NCBI GenBank assembly: GCA_965220415.1
Contig: OZ244829.1
Coordinates: 2,790,001-2,854,000, forward strand
Direction of reading: 5' to 3'
DNA from: JAJDTR01 sp965220415
GTDB taxonomy: Bacteria > Poribacteria > WGA-4E > JAJDTR01
Length of the DNA stretch: 64,000 nt
Positions within the stretch are counted from its first letter, which is position 1. Every line of letters starts with the position of its first letter. This document shows positions 8,702 through 16,895 of this stretch, piece by piece. Position numbers and translations under genes: made by a program. The notes under the pieces are model-generated. The model was not told where the DNA came from and made no database searches. It saw only the letters and a list, made by a program, of their open reading frames with translations.

Positions 8702-9658
8702 ATGTCTTTCAAAGGTGGACGCTTGTTCGCGGCAGCGCTTGTAGCCTCCCTGTTAATACAGATGCAAATGGCAGAAAACGGTTACGCCTCTCACAGAACC
8801 AAGATTGCCTTCACCTCTTCGCGTGACGGGAATTCGGAAATTTATGTCATGGATGGCGATGGGAGAAACCAGAGAAGAGTAACGGTAGAGCCGGCAGAGG
8901 ACTTCCTACCGGCATGGTCTCCCGACGGCAGAAAGATTGCCTTTGTTTCCAATAGAACCAATAGAAACAAACATATCAAGCAAATCTGGGTGATCGACGC
9001 CGACGGGAAGAACCCGATTAGGTTGACGGACGGGTTGGGGGACAGTAATCCGGACTGGTCGCCCGACGGCACGAAAATTCTGTACGACGCCCATCTTGAT
9101 CCAGAGAGGCATATAGGGGACGATGGGATTACCGTGATGGATGCGGACGGGAACAACAAGAGACTACTAACGGAGGAAGGCGCTCATCCGTCCTGGTCGC
9201 CCGACGGGAAGCGCATCGTGTACACACATGGCCAGATTTACGTGATGGATGCCGACGGAGGAAATCGGACGCAGTTAACGCATGACGTAGGGTTCAAACG
9301 TATGCCGTCATGGTCACCCGACGGGAGAAGCATTGCGTATATGGCAAATGACCGGATTTGGGTGATGGATAGCGACGGGGAGAATCAGAGACAACTCACG
9401 AAGATAAATGGTGATAAACATCCTACATGGTCACCGCAGAGTGACGCCATTGCATTTCAATCTTGGCGCAAGGATCGTGTATTTGGGATTTACGTGGTGG
9501 ATGCAACTAACGGCGCCGTCAACGCTTTGCAACACGATCCCGAGTTCTGGAATTCCGCACCGGATTGGCTTTATCCCGGAGAGCTCTCGGTTTCGCCGCA
9601 GCGCAGCCGCATCACAATGTGGGGCAGGTTGAAGAAAGTTGCGTCCAGCCTCCCGTGA
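8702..9658 (+). CDS. Exported TolB-like propeller protein with C-terminal TWG-like motif
   Basis: 318 residues. The signal peptide ends near ENGYASH, followed by about six PD40/TolB-type repeats of the form IYVMDADG-x-N...LT...P-x-WSPDGKKIAF, giving a six-bladed propeller like the C-terminal half of TolB. The N-terminal TolB domain is missing, so this is a stand-alone propeller, not the Tol-Pal component. It probably acts in the periplasm or outside the cell. The tail VSPQRSRITMWGRLKKVASS carries a variant of the V-x-P...T-x-WG-x-L-K motif found on other exported proteins here. A TAAGGAGG site gives the start. Confidence 0.8.
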   Translation: MSFKGGRLFAAALVASLLIQMQMAENGYASHRTKIAFTSSRDGNSEIYVMDGDGRNQRRVTVEPAEDFLPAWSPDGRKIAFVSNRTNRNKHIKQIWVIDADGKNPIRLTDGLGDSNPDWSPDGTKILYDAHLDPERHIGDDGITVMDADGNNKRLLTEEGAHPSWSPDGKRIVYTHGQIYVMDADGGNRTQLTHDVGFKRMPSWSPDGRSIAYMANDRIWVMDSDGENQRQLTKINGDKHPTWSPQSDAIAFQSWRKDRVFGIYVVDATNGAVNALQHDPEFWNSAPDWLYPGELSVSPQRSRITMWGRLKKVASSLP

Positions 9659-9906
9659 GGTGTATGCGGAGCGGGCGATGGGAGAGGATCTCGGTGATTC
9701 GTCGATTGCCGGTTGCGCACTGTGTAGTGGATATGTTTTGTGCGTGAAATGAGGTCGCGACCTGGAGATCGCTCCTACGCAAGGCTGGTCGGAAGGATCT
9801 CTATCAGGATTTACTATGGGATCTCTACCGCGGGAACTCCTATCGGTCAGTTGCTCCTTCGCTATCCGCTCAGTTGATCTATTCGGTCGGTTGATTTACT
9901 ACAGGA

Positions 9907-10009
9907 GTTGGGTTTCACTCTAATTTTCCGCGTTTTCAGGTAGATTGTAACGTCGGAAGTCCTCTTGCTATGCGGAATCTGTTTTGGATTTTCGTTCAAC
10001 CCAACCTAC
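9907..10009 (-). repeat. R3 element, copy C (inverted)
   Basis: On the minus strand begins GTAGGTTGGGTTGAACG and ends GAGTGAAACCCAAC. Length 103, matching the other copies; interior differs from them. Confidence 0.7.
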
Positions 10010-10095
10010 GAAGTTAGCTTGACCTATTCACTCGCTTGAGCCTACCATACAGATCCTTGCTGCAGGGGATTTCAGCGCGACTTGGAGAGGGTTGA

Positions 10096-10115
10096 GGAAC
10101 GCAAATCTGCGTTCC
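10096..10115 (+). promoter_or_regulatory. Perfect 8-bp hairpin in leader of WD40 gene
   Basis: GGAACGCA, loop AATC, TGCGTTCC, followed six bases later by the TAAGGAGA ribosome site and the ATG at 10136. An imperfect relative (GGAAAGCA...TGCGTTCC) lies at about 16490-16510. It could modulate translation or simply be another small repeat. Confidence 0.4.
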
Positions 10116-10135
10116 CTACTGTAAGGAGAACGACC

Positions 10136-12325
10136 ATGCAGAAAAGAAAAGCGATGTTATTCAAAACCTGCATTCTCTTGCTCTCCATCCTGTTTTCACT
10201 CGACGCCCTCGCCCAAAACGCATCGCACTGGGGATTACCGGACGGCGCCAAAATGCGCTTGGGCAAAGGTCGAGTATCTCAGATTACGTATTCCCCGGAC
10301 GGACTGCGGCTCGCGGTAGCGAGTACCATCGGGATTTGGCTCTACGATACGGCAGTGAATCAAGAAATCGCGCTATTCACCACGCATTCCTCCATCTTCA
10401 CGTGCGTTGCGTTCAGCCCGGACGGAGAGACCCTTGTCAGTGGAACCTACGACGGGCAGATTCATCTGTGGGATGCGGCTACGGGTGCACACATTCGCGC
10501 GCTTGAGAGGTTCTCGGGTCAAGTGGATAGCGTTGTGTTCAGCCCCGATGGAGAGACGCTTGCCAGTGGAAGTTGGGGCGGCAGCATCCATCTGTGGGAT
10601 GCGGCTACAGGCGCGAAGATACAAACGCTTGAGGGGCAGAACTCTTGGATCAATAGCGTAGTGTATAGTCCGGATGGACGTACTCTTGCGAATACGAGTT
10701 GGCTTGAAATTCGACTGTGGGATGCAAATACAGGTGTACACAAACGCACACTTGAAGGCCATAGGGCGGAAGTCAATAGTGTGGCATTCAGCCCGGATGG
10801 GAAGACGCTCGCGAGCGGGAGTTGGGACCGCACCGTGCGTCTGTGGGATGCGGCTACCGGGGCGCACCTCCGGACGCTTGTGGGACATACCGCTCTGGTC
10901 AATAGCGTGGCGTACAGTCCCGACGGCGAGACGCTTGCCAGTGCGGATTCGGAAGGCAACGTGCTTCTTTGGAATGCCGCAACGGGAGCGCATCTGCGAA
11001 CGCTCCAAGGACATATGTCTTGGACGAATGGCTTGGCGTACAGTCCGGATGGTCTGACGCTCGCCAGCGCAAGCCTGGATGGCGGCATTCGTCTATGGGA
11101 CACGAACACTTGGGTGCAGGTATGGACACCTGCGGGATACACCGCCGGGATCAGTAGCACCGCCTACAATCCGGAGGGTTCGGCTCTTGCCACCGGAAAT
11201 GAGGATGGCGCTGTTCATGTCTGGGATACGGTTACGGGTGCGCACATGCGAACGCTCCGAGGGCATACGGAGAACGTAACCCGCGTTGCATACAGTCCGG
11301 ATGGCTTAATCCTCGCGAGCGGGAGCGAGGACTATACAGTCAGATTGTGGGACGCTGCCACGGGTGCGGGGGTTCGGGTACTTGAGGGACATACGGTAGA
11401 TGTGACCTGTGTGGCGTTTAGCCCGGACGGATTGACGCTTGCCAGCGGGGACAAGGGCGGTAGCATCCATCTATGGAATGCGGTAACGGGGGCGCATGCA
11501 CGGACGCTTGAGGGGTATGGGAGGGATATCAAGAGCTTGGTCTTCAGCCCGCATGGATTGACGCTTGCTAGTGGGGATAGGAGCGGAATCCGTTTGTGGG
11601 ATGTGAAAACAGGTGAGCAACTGCCGATGCTTGAGGAGAGAACGCCTAGAGAACGTTCGTCGAGTGTACACAGCCTAGCCTTCAGCCCGGATGGTTCGAC
11701 GCTTGCTGGTGGGGCGTTGGGCAAAATTCGTCTGTGGAGCGCGAATACAGGTACGCAACTGCGGACGCTTGAAGTGCGTACATCCAAAGGATACACAGCT
11801 CAGGTAAATAGCCTAGCCTTCAGTCCGGACGGTTCGACGCTTGCCGGCGGGAGTGGGGGGTTGGAGGATGTTGTTCGTCTGTGGGATGCAGAGACCGGCG
11901 AACTGCTGCGTACGTTCAAGGGACACACGCTTGATGTTACGAGCGTAGCCTTCAGTCCAGATGGGCTGGCGCTCGCCAGCGGCAGCATGGACGGAACTGT
12001 CCTGCTGTGGGACGTGACCCCGTACACAAACCTCATTCGAGCAAGGGCGGCGGATGTCAATGCCGATGGAATCGTGAATATCCTGGATCTGGTGTTTGTC
12101 GCCGCTAATTTTGGACAGATGGGCCAAATTCGTGCGGATATCAACGGCGATGGGGTGGTGAACCTTCAAGATTTGGATCGGATTGCCGAGGCGTTCGGAA
12201 ACGCCGCCCCGTTTAGTCACGTGGATGGACATGATATCCTCACGGCAGAGGAGATAAGACTGTGGCTGGCTGATGCCAAGCGGTTAGAAACGGCAAATCC
12301 AGCCGTGCAAAAAGGAATGGAATAA
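10136..12325 (+). CDS. Exported 14-blade WD40 protein with dockerin-like repeats, C-terminal domain cut off by an insertion
   Basis: 729 residues from the ATG at 10136 (TAAGGAGA upstream). The signal peptide ends at LDALAQ, then WGLPDGAKMRLGKG, 14 WD40 repeats (two seven-blade propellers), and dockerin-type loops DVNADGIVNILDL and DINGDGVVNLQDL. The protein then stops at AVQKGME, exactly where its paralogue at 4136 continues into the PNPFNPETW sorting domain. The missing piece resumes in the same order at 13816. The cut lies in AAAGGAAT, present at both edges of the 12319-13814 insert. If translated, the product is exported but lacks its C-terminal domain and may be released instead of anchored. 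Confidence 0.85.
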   Translation: MQKRKAMLFKTCILLLSILFSLDALAQNASHWGLPDGAKMRLGKGRVSQITYSPDGLRLAVASTIGIWLYDTAVNQEIALFTTHSSIFTCVAFSPDGETLVSGTYDGQIHLWDAATGAHIRALERFSGQVDSVVFSPDGETLASGSWGGSIHLWDAATGAKIQTLEGQNSWINSVVYSPDGRTLANTSWLEIRLWDANTGVHKRTLEGHRAEVNSVAFSPDGKTLASGSWDRTVRLWDAATGAHLRTLVGHTALVNSVAYSPDGETLASADSEGNVLLWNAATGAHLRTLQGHMSWTNGLAYSPDGLTLASASLDGGIRLWDTNTWVQVWTPAGYTAGISSTAYNPEGSALATGNEDGAVHVWDTVTGAHMRTLRGHTENVTRVAYSPDGLILASGSEDYTVRLWDAATGAGVRVLEGHTVDVTCVAFSPDGLTLASGDKGGSIHLWNAVTGAHARTLEGYGRDIKSLVFSPHGLTLASGDRSGIRLWDVKTGEQLPMLEERTPRERSSSVHSLAFSPDGSTLAGGALGKIRLWSANTGTQLRTLEVRTSKGYTAQVNSLAFSPDGSTLAGGSGGLEDVVRLWDAETGELLRTFKGHTLDVTSVAFSPDGLALASGSMDGTVLLWDVTPYTNLIRARAADVNADGIVNILDLVFVAANFGQMGQIRADINGDGVVNLQDLDRIAEAFGNAAPFSHVDGHDILTAEEIRLWLADAKRLETANPAVQKGME

Positions 12326-12634
12326 GTAGATGGCGACTTTAAGAGTAAAAGCTGGATTCTACTTAATCCGATTCTAAATAAAGATCGTACACTACAGACT
12401 AAAAAATGTCAAAACTAGCTGGTGTATTTTCTAAAAATACATGGTAAGTGTTCGGTGCCGGTGCGGTTAGAAAGGGATCTCTATCGCGTTCCTTATTCAG
12501 TCACTTGATCGCACCTACCGGCGTGGTATAACGGTTTCTTGTGACAGTCTCGTAAGCATTAATTAGTTAGCGAATGAATCACTAACTTTAGCCACTACGA
12601 AGATTTATAGCCTCAAAATGGGAGGAGACTGAAA
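12326..12634. other. Leader of the insert; R1 repeat, no gene
   Basis: AT-rich sequence without an open frame of note. An R1 copy flanked by GGTGCGGTT...CGCACC lies at about 12459-12520, closely matching the one at 36299-36361. GGGAGGAGACTG forms the ribosome site of the cargo gene. Confidence 0.5.
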
Positions 12635-13414
12635 ATGAAGTGGTTGATGGCAACGCTTATTTGCTTCTCTATTTTTCTGGAAAGTGCTTTCGGAACCAGT
12701 ATTGCTGCCACGAAAGCATATATTGAAAATCATGCTTTGTTGAAAGCGATCGAAGGCAGTACATTGGTCGTCGTTGGCGAGGTTGTAGCCACACAGTTTG
12801 TATCCCGCAGTATAACCTTTGATGATTCGGTTAAGGACGCAACGACCGATGTAATAGTAGATGTCCAGACAGTTCTAAAAGGCAAACCTAACGCTGGCAA
12901 ATCTACAGTGAAGTTTATGATTGAAGGTGGGAAGGGATTGAATCCAGAGACGGGCAAGATGACGCACACAAGGGTTGTCGGTACACCTGAATTTTCTGTG
13001 GGAGAGCAAGTTCTATTGTTCCTAACAAATGATTCGAATCCGTTTTTTATGTACTATCCACATGACGGGTATCGCCTGTTTCACAATGCTTACGGAAAAG
13101 TGGAAATCGAAAAGGGCAACGTCGAGTTGCTTTATTATACGGGAGACTATGAATTTGACACTCGACCAAGAGAAGATGGGTTAGAAAATCGCACATTCTT
13201 CGACATCAGAGTTGTTGTACTCCCATTGGATTTGGTTGTGAAGTTTAGCAAGGCACTTGCCAAAGATAAGAATGCTGCAATAAAGATAGAAAATGCTATC
13301 AAGAGTGTAGCAAAGAAAACGAAACGAAACGATAAAGTAGTCATATCTCCGAAGGGTCTGAAGACACTAGAACAAGCAATAGATCGAGTTTTAACAAAAG
13401 TGGGAAAGTTTTAG
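12635..13414 (+). CDS. Exported protein of unknown function, cargo of the insert
   Basis: 259 residues with a signal peptide (MKWLMATLICFSIFLESAFG). The mature part starts with a helix (TKAYIENHALLKAIEGS) and then beta-rich sequence STLVVVGEVVATQFV...VIVDVQTVLKGKP...FSVGEQVLLFLTND. This resembles small exported domains in which a VVGEV strand, a KG turn and a VGEQVLLFL strand recur, but I cannot name the family. The C-terminus is a Lys-rich helix (SKALAKDKNAAIKIENAIKS). Codons are clearly more AT-rich than in the flanking WD40 genes, supporting a separate origin. GGGAGGAG gives a strong ribosome site. Function unknown. Confidence 0.7.
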   Translation: MKWLMATLICFSIFLESAFGTSIAATKAYIENHALLKAIEGSTLVVVGEVVATQFVSRSITFDDSVKDATTDVIVDVQTVLKGKPNAGKSTVKFMIEGGKGLNPETGKMTHTRVVGTPEFSVGEQVLLFLTNDSNPFFMYYPHDGYRLFHNAYGKVEIEKGNVELLYYTGDYEFDTRPREDGLENRTFFDIRVVVLPLDLVVKFSKALAKDKNAAIKIENAIKSVAKKTKRNDKVVISPKGLKTLEQAIDRVLTKVGKF

Positions 13415-13800
13415 TCACTCTTATCTTCCGCATTATTGAGCACCTAAAAGTTTAATTTCTCGGTTGGCCGTATCCCGCATCATAATTGACAGCACGCAAT
13501 TATCCCTGTCGGAATAATCCTTTCCGCAAGTAACATTTACTAGTCGAAATCCTTTTCCTCGCTCCAGAGGAGCGCAATGTCAATAGAATGCGACATGTCC
13601 AGAGTCCCGCGCTCCAGAGGAGCGCCATGTGGTGTGTTACTTGGTAAAATGAAGTTGACGATGGAAGGGCAAAACCGGTCAATCAATCGGACTCACGGTA
13701 GTACCTCGGTGATTTTTGCCCATTTGGGGATATATACCCCAAGATTTTGTATGTGAAAATTTGAGATTGCACAAGTCTATTATGCGGAAGATGAGTCACT
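13413..13800. repeat. 388-bp inverted-repeat unit inside the insert
   Basis: Arms at 13413-13439 and 13776-13800 share a perfect ATCTTCCGCAT core and ACTC flank in inverted orientation. The interior (13560-13632) holds two direct copies of CGCTCCAGAGGAGCGC, each a small palindrome. No coding sequence; resembles a MITE nested in the larger insert. Confidence 0.5.
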
Positions 13801-13815
13801 AACTACTGAATCCGA

Positions 13816-14169
13816 AAAGGAATCATCGTTCTTGAACAATTCGTGGCGTCACCGACCGAGTCTCCGCGTCTTCCGACCGACACAGCCTTACTGCCGAATT
13901 GCCCCAATCCGTTAAATCCGGAGACGTGGATACCGTATCAGTTGGCGGCGCCAGCAGTGATCGCGTTGGCGATTCATGATGTGCACGGTCGGGTGGTTGG
14001 GAGGTTGGCGGTCGGCTACCAGCAGGCGGGGGTGTATCGGAGCCGGGACCGTGTTGCGTACTGGGATGGACGGAATGAGCGCGGTGAACCGGTTGCCACA
14101 GGCGTGTATTTTTGCACGCTCGCGGCGGGAGATTTCAGGGCGACACGCAGGATGTTGGTCGGTAAGTAA
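13816..14169 (+). pseudogene. Detached C-terminal sorting domain of the WD40 gene at 10136
   Basis: The frame KGIIVLEQFV ... LPTDTALLPN ... RRMLVGK aligns with residues following AVKRGI in the paralogue at 4136, so it is the missing 3' end of the interrupted gene. It has no signal peptide and no ribosome site; GTG 13843 is the first usual start. The normally invariant PNYPNPFNPETW reads PNCPNPLNPETW, which suggests relaxed selection. A separate small product cannot be excluded. Confidence 0.75.
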
Positions 14170-14201
14170 ACTTCACGTTCGCCAGCGAGGCGAATTATTC
14201 G

Positions 14202-16472
14202 ATGAAAAGACACCTGTTTTTCGTAGTTTGCTTTATATTCTTGTCTGCTCTGTTTCTACCGAGCAGTTTTTCCCAAGATATTACTCAGTGGGGGTTGCCC
14301 GCGGGCGCCAGAGCACGTCTCGGTAAGGGGGCGGTATCTGAAATCGCGTATTCGCCAGATGGTACGCGACTCGCGGTCGGGAGTAGCGTCGGTATTTGGC
14401 TCTATGATGCGGCTACCGGTACCGAAGTCAACCTTCTCACGGGGCATACATCATCGATAAGATCCATAGCGTTCTCGCCGGATGGATTGACGCTTGCCAG
14501 TGGAAGTAGGGACAACACGATTCGATTGTGGGATGTTCGCACCGCTCGGCACCTACACATCCTGGAAGGGCATACGGATTTGGTCGAATCCGTCACGTTC
14601 TCACCCGACGGATTAACGATTGCCAGCGGAAGTTTTGACGGCAGCGTTCGACTATGGGATGTTCGCACTGGAGAAGGGCTGAAAATTCTTGAAGAACACC
14701 CGAATACGGTCAATTCCGTAGTGTTCGCGCCCCATGGATTAACGATTGCCAGCGCGAGTAATGAGGAGATTCGGCTATGGGATGTGCGTACTGGGGAATT
14801 AAAGCAAATTCTCCATGGTCATCGGAGTACTGTCAATTCCATGGCTTTCTCGCGTGATGGGTTGAGGCTTGCGAGCGGAGAAAGTTACGACACGATCTGG
14901 TTGTGGGATGTTCGCACCGGGGCAGCCATGCATACCCTTGAGGGGCATTGGCGTTCGGTCAATTCGGTGGCGTTCTCGCCCGATGGATTGACGATTGCCA
15001 GTGGAAGCGGGGACGCTATCAACGATGTCCCCGACAATACGGTCCGTCTGTGGGATGCCCGCTCTGGAGAAGCCCTGCAGATTCTTGAGGGACATACGGC
15101 TCCGGTCGTATCGGTAGTGTTTTCGCCCGATGGATTAACACTCGCCAGCGCGAGCTGGGACGACACGATTCAGTTCTGGAATGCCAACACTGGTGAACGC
15201 CTACACACGCTTTCTGGACATACGGGCGGAATTCGTTCCATGGTTTTCTCGCCAGATGGACTGACGCTTGCCAGTGCGGGGAGTTTCGGCAACACGATTC
15301 AGTTGTGGGATATCCACGATGGGAGGTATTCTCAGACCATTTCAGGGCATACAGGAGATGTTTATTCCATAGATTTCTCGCCTGACGGATTTACGCTTGC
15401 CAGTGGGAGTACTGATAATACGATTAGACTGTGGAATGTCTATACCGGCCGACACCTGCAAACCTTCGAAGGACATACGAACTATGTCTATTCCGTAGCA
15501 TTTTCCCCGGACGGAACCATGCTTGCTAGTGGCGGAGGTTGGCCAGACTACTCAATCCATTTGTGGGATGCTCGCGCCGGAGATCGCCTGCAGACCCTTG
15601 AGGGACATATAGGGGAGATTTGGACTGTGGCGTTTTCTCCGGACGGATCACAGTTAGCCAGTGGAAGTGCGGACAGCACGATTTGCTTGTGGGATGCCGG
15701 CACTGGTGCCCCTCTACGAACCCTTGAGGGGCATACGGGTACGGTCTATACTGTAACGTACTCGCCAGACGGGAGCACACTCGCCAGTGGAAGTGAGGAC
15801 TACGCGGTTCGTTTGTGGGAAGTCCGCACTGGGAATCATCTACGAACCCTTGAGGGGCATACGGGTACGGTCCGTTCTGTAGCGTTTTCGCCCGATGGGT
15901 ACACGCTTGTAAGTGGTGGAAGTTGGGACAATACGATTCGTTTGTGGGATACCCGAACTAGTGAAGGCTTGCAGGTCCTTGAAGGAAATACGGGTTATGT
16001 CACCTCTGTTGCATTCTCCCCTAACGGGCGCACGCTTGTTAGCGGGAGTTGGGGTTCAGCGATACTACTGTGGGATCTCAGGCGTGCCATGACTTGGGGA
16101 AGTATTAAGCGTGCAGTGGTCGCGGATGGGACTAGACATCCACGAGAGCTTGCTTCCTCCGTCGCTGATTCGACGCTGATGACAACGGCGCTTCTGCCGA
16201 ATTACCCCAATCCGTTCAATCCGGAGACGTGGATACCGTATCAGTTGAAGGAGGCGGCGGATGTCAGACTGACAGTCTATGACGTGCACGGTCGGGTGGT
16301 TCGGACGTTGGCGGTCGGCTATCAGCCAGCGGGGGTGTATCGGAGCCGGGATCGCGCGGCGTATTGGGACGGACGGAATGAGCGCGGCGAATCTGTTGCA
16401 GCGGGCGTGTATTTTTGCACGCTCGCGGCGGGAGATTTTAGGGCGAGTCGCAGGATGTTGGTCGGTAAGTAG
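14202..16472 (+). CDS. Exported 14-blade WD40 protein with type-A sorting-like domain
   Basis: 756 residues. The signal peptide (LFFVVCFIFLSALFLPSSFS) is followed by WGLPAGARARLGKG and 14 WD40 repeats, several with the DNTIRLWD ending. Unlike its two paralogues it has no dockerin loops. Instead a short link with MTWGSIKR, resembling the TWG motif seen at the C-termini of other exported proteins, leads into the sorting/FlgD-Ig domain (LLPNYPNPFNPETWIPYQL ... RRMLVGK). It lies 32 bp after the detached domain at 13816-14169. Likely a surface-displayed binding or scaffold protein. The ribosome site is weak (GCGAGG). Confidence 0.85.
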   Translation: MKRHLFFVVCFIFLSALFLPSSFSQDITQWGLPAGARARLGKGAVSEIAYSPDGTRLAVGSSVGIWLYDAATGTEVNLLTGHTSSIRSIAFSPDGLTLASGSRDNTIRLWDVRTARHLHILEGHTDLVESVTFSPDGLTIASGSFDGSVRLWDVRTGEGLKILEEHPNTVNSVVFAPHGLTIASASNEEIRLWDVRTGELKQILHGHRSTVNSMAFSRDGLRLASGESYDTIWLWDVRTGAAMHTLEGHWRSVNSVAFSPDGLTIASGSGDAINDVPDNTVRLWDARSGEALQILEGHTAPVVSVVFSPDGLTLASASWDDTIQFWNANTGERLHTLSGHTGGIRSMVFSPDGLTLASAGSFGNTIQLWDIHDGRYSQTISGHTGDVYSIDFSPDGFTLASGSTDNTIRLWNVYTGRHLQTFEGHTNYVYSVAFSPDGTMLASGGGWPDYSIHLWDARAGDRLQTLEGHIGEIWTVAFSPDGSQLASGSADSTICLWDAGTGAPLRTLEGHTGTVYTVTYSPDGSTLASGSEDYAVRLWEVRTGNHLRTLEGHTGTVRSVAFSPDGYTLVSGGSWDNTIRLWDTRTSEGLQVLEGNTGYVTSVAFSPNGRTLVSGSWGSAILLWDLRRAMTWGSIKRAVVADGTRHPRELASSVADSTLMTTALLPNYPNPFNPETWIPYQLKEAADVRLTVYDVHGRVVRTLAVGYQPAGVYRSRDRAAYWDGRNERGESVAAGVYFCTLAAGDFRASRRMLVGK

Positions 16473-16895
16473 GGGTATTACAGGATTATGGAAAGCAGAT
16501 TTGCGTTCCCTACGCGGTGGCAGCAGTCGATTCACGCTGCCGACGGACATGAAATGCAACAGAAAAGGCTGGTGCGCAATGCGCACCCTACAGACTTGGA
16601 AATATACATATCGCGCGCTTAATGTTCAGTCGTTTGATCTCCTGCACAAAATCTGAACGATAATCCCGACTGTTGCACGATGCAGGGCACGGAAAACGAC
16701 AATCCTGCCCTATCCGGTACGCTCAGTGAACGTACTTCGTCGAAATCTCCCATAAAATTGGACTTTCACTGATGGCACGTTCCTTGCTCTCCCTTTTGAC
16801 TAATCCAACTAACAATCATCAAACCACGGACGGTGTGGAAAGGAATCTTCCATCCTTACCCCCTTCCATCCAATCTTAAACTCGGAGGACACATT
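16473..16895. repeat. Intergenic repeats and leader of vWA gene 1
   Basis: No gene. An imperfect GGAAAGCAG...TGCGTTCC hairpin lies at about 16490-16510, a palindrome GGTGCGCAATGCGCACC at about 16571-16587, an R1-like fragment at about 16610-16645, and a CTTCC-rich tract at about 16845-16877. The last bases (CTCGGAGGACACATT) form a ribosome leader nearly identical to that of the next vWA gene. Confidence 0.55.

Larger units (their letters stand above)
9659..10135. repeat. Intergenic repeat cluster before WD40 gene
   Basis: No gene. Holds a REP half-site (GTCGCGACC...CGCTCCTAC, 9754-9778), R1-like pieces (about 9785-9895), an R3 element in inverted orientation (9907-10009), another R1 fragment at about 10020-10045, and a small perfect hairpin at 10096-10115 in the likely leader of the next gene. 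Confidence 0.6.
12319..13814. mobile_element. 1.5-kb insert with terminal inverted repeats and 9-bp flanking duplication, carrying one cargo gene
   Basis: The host WD40 gene is interrupted between identical 9-mers AAAAGGAAT (12310-12318 and 13815-13823), the pattern of a target-site duplication. The inner ends are inverted: GGAATAAGTAGATGGCGACT on the left, and GGATTCAGTAGTTAGTGACT on the reverse strand at the right, 15 of 20 matching. The insert is visibly AT-richer than its surroundings. It carries one gene (12635-13414), an R1 repeat (about 12465-12520) and a 388-bp inverted-repeat unit. No transposase is present, so it would need help in trans. A chance indel at a short repeat is the alternative. 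Confidence 0.6.

Noticed and set aside
12319..13814. Calling the insert a complete insertion sequence
   Set aside because: No transposase or integrase motif was found in its only gene, which has a signal peptide.
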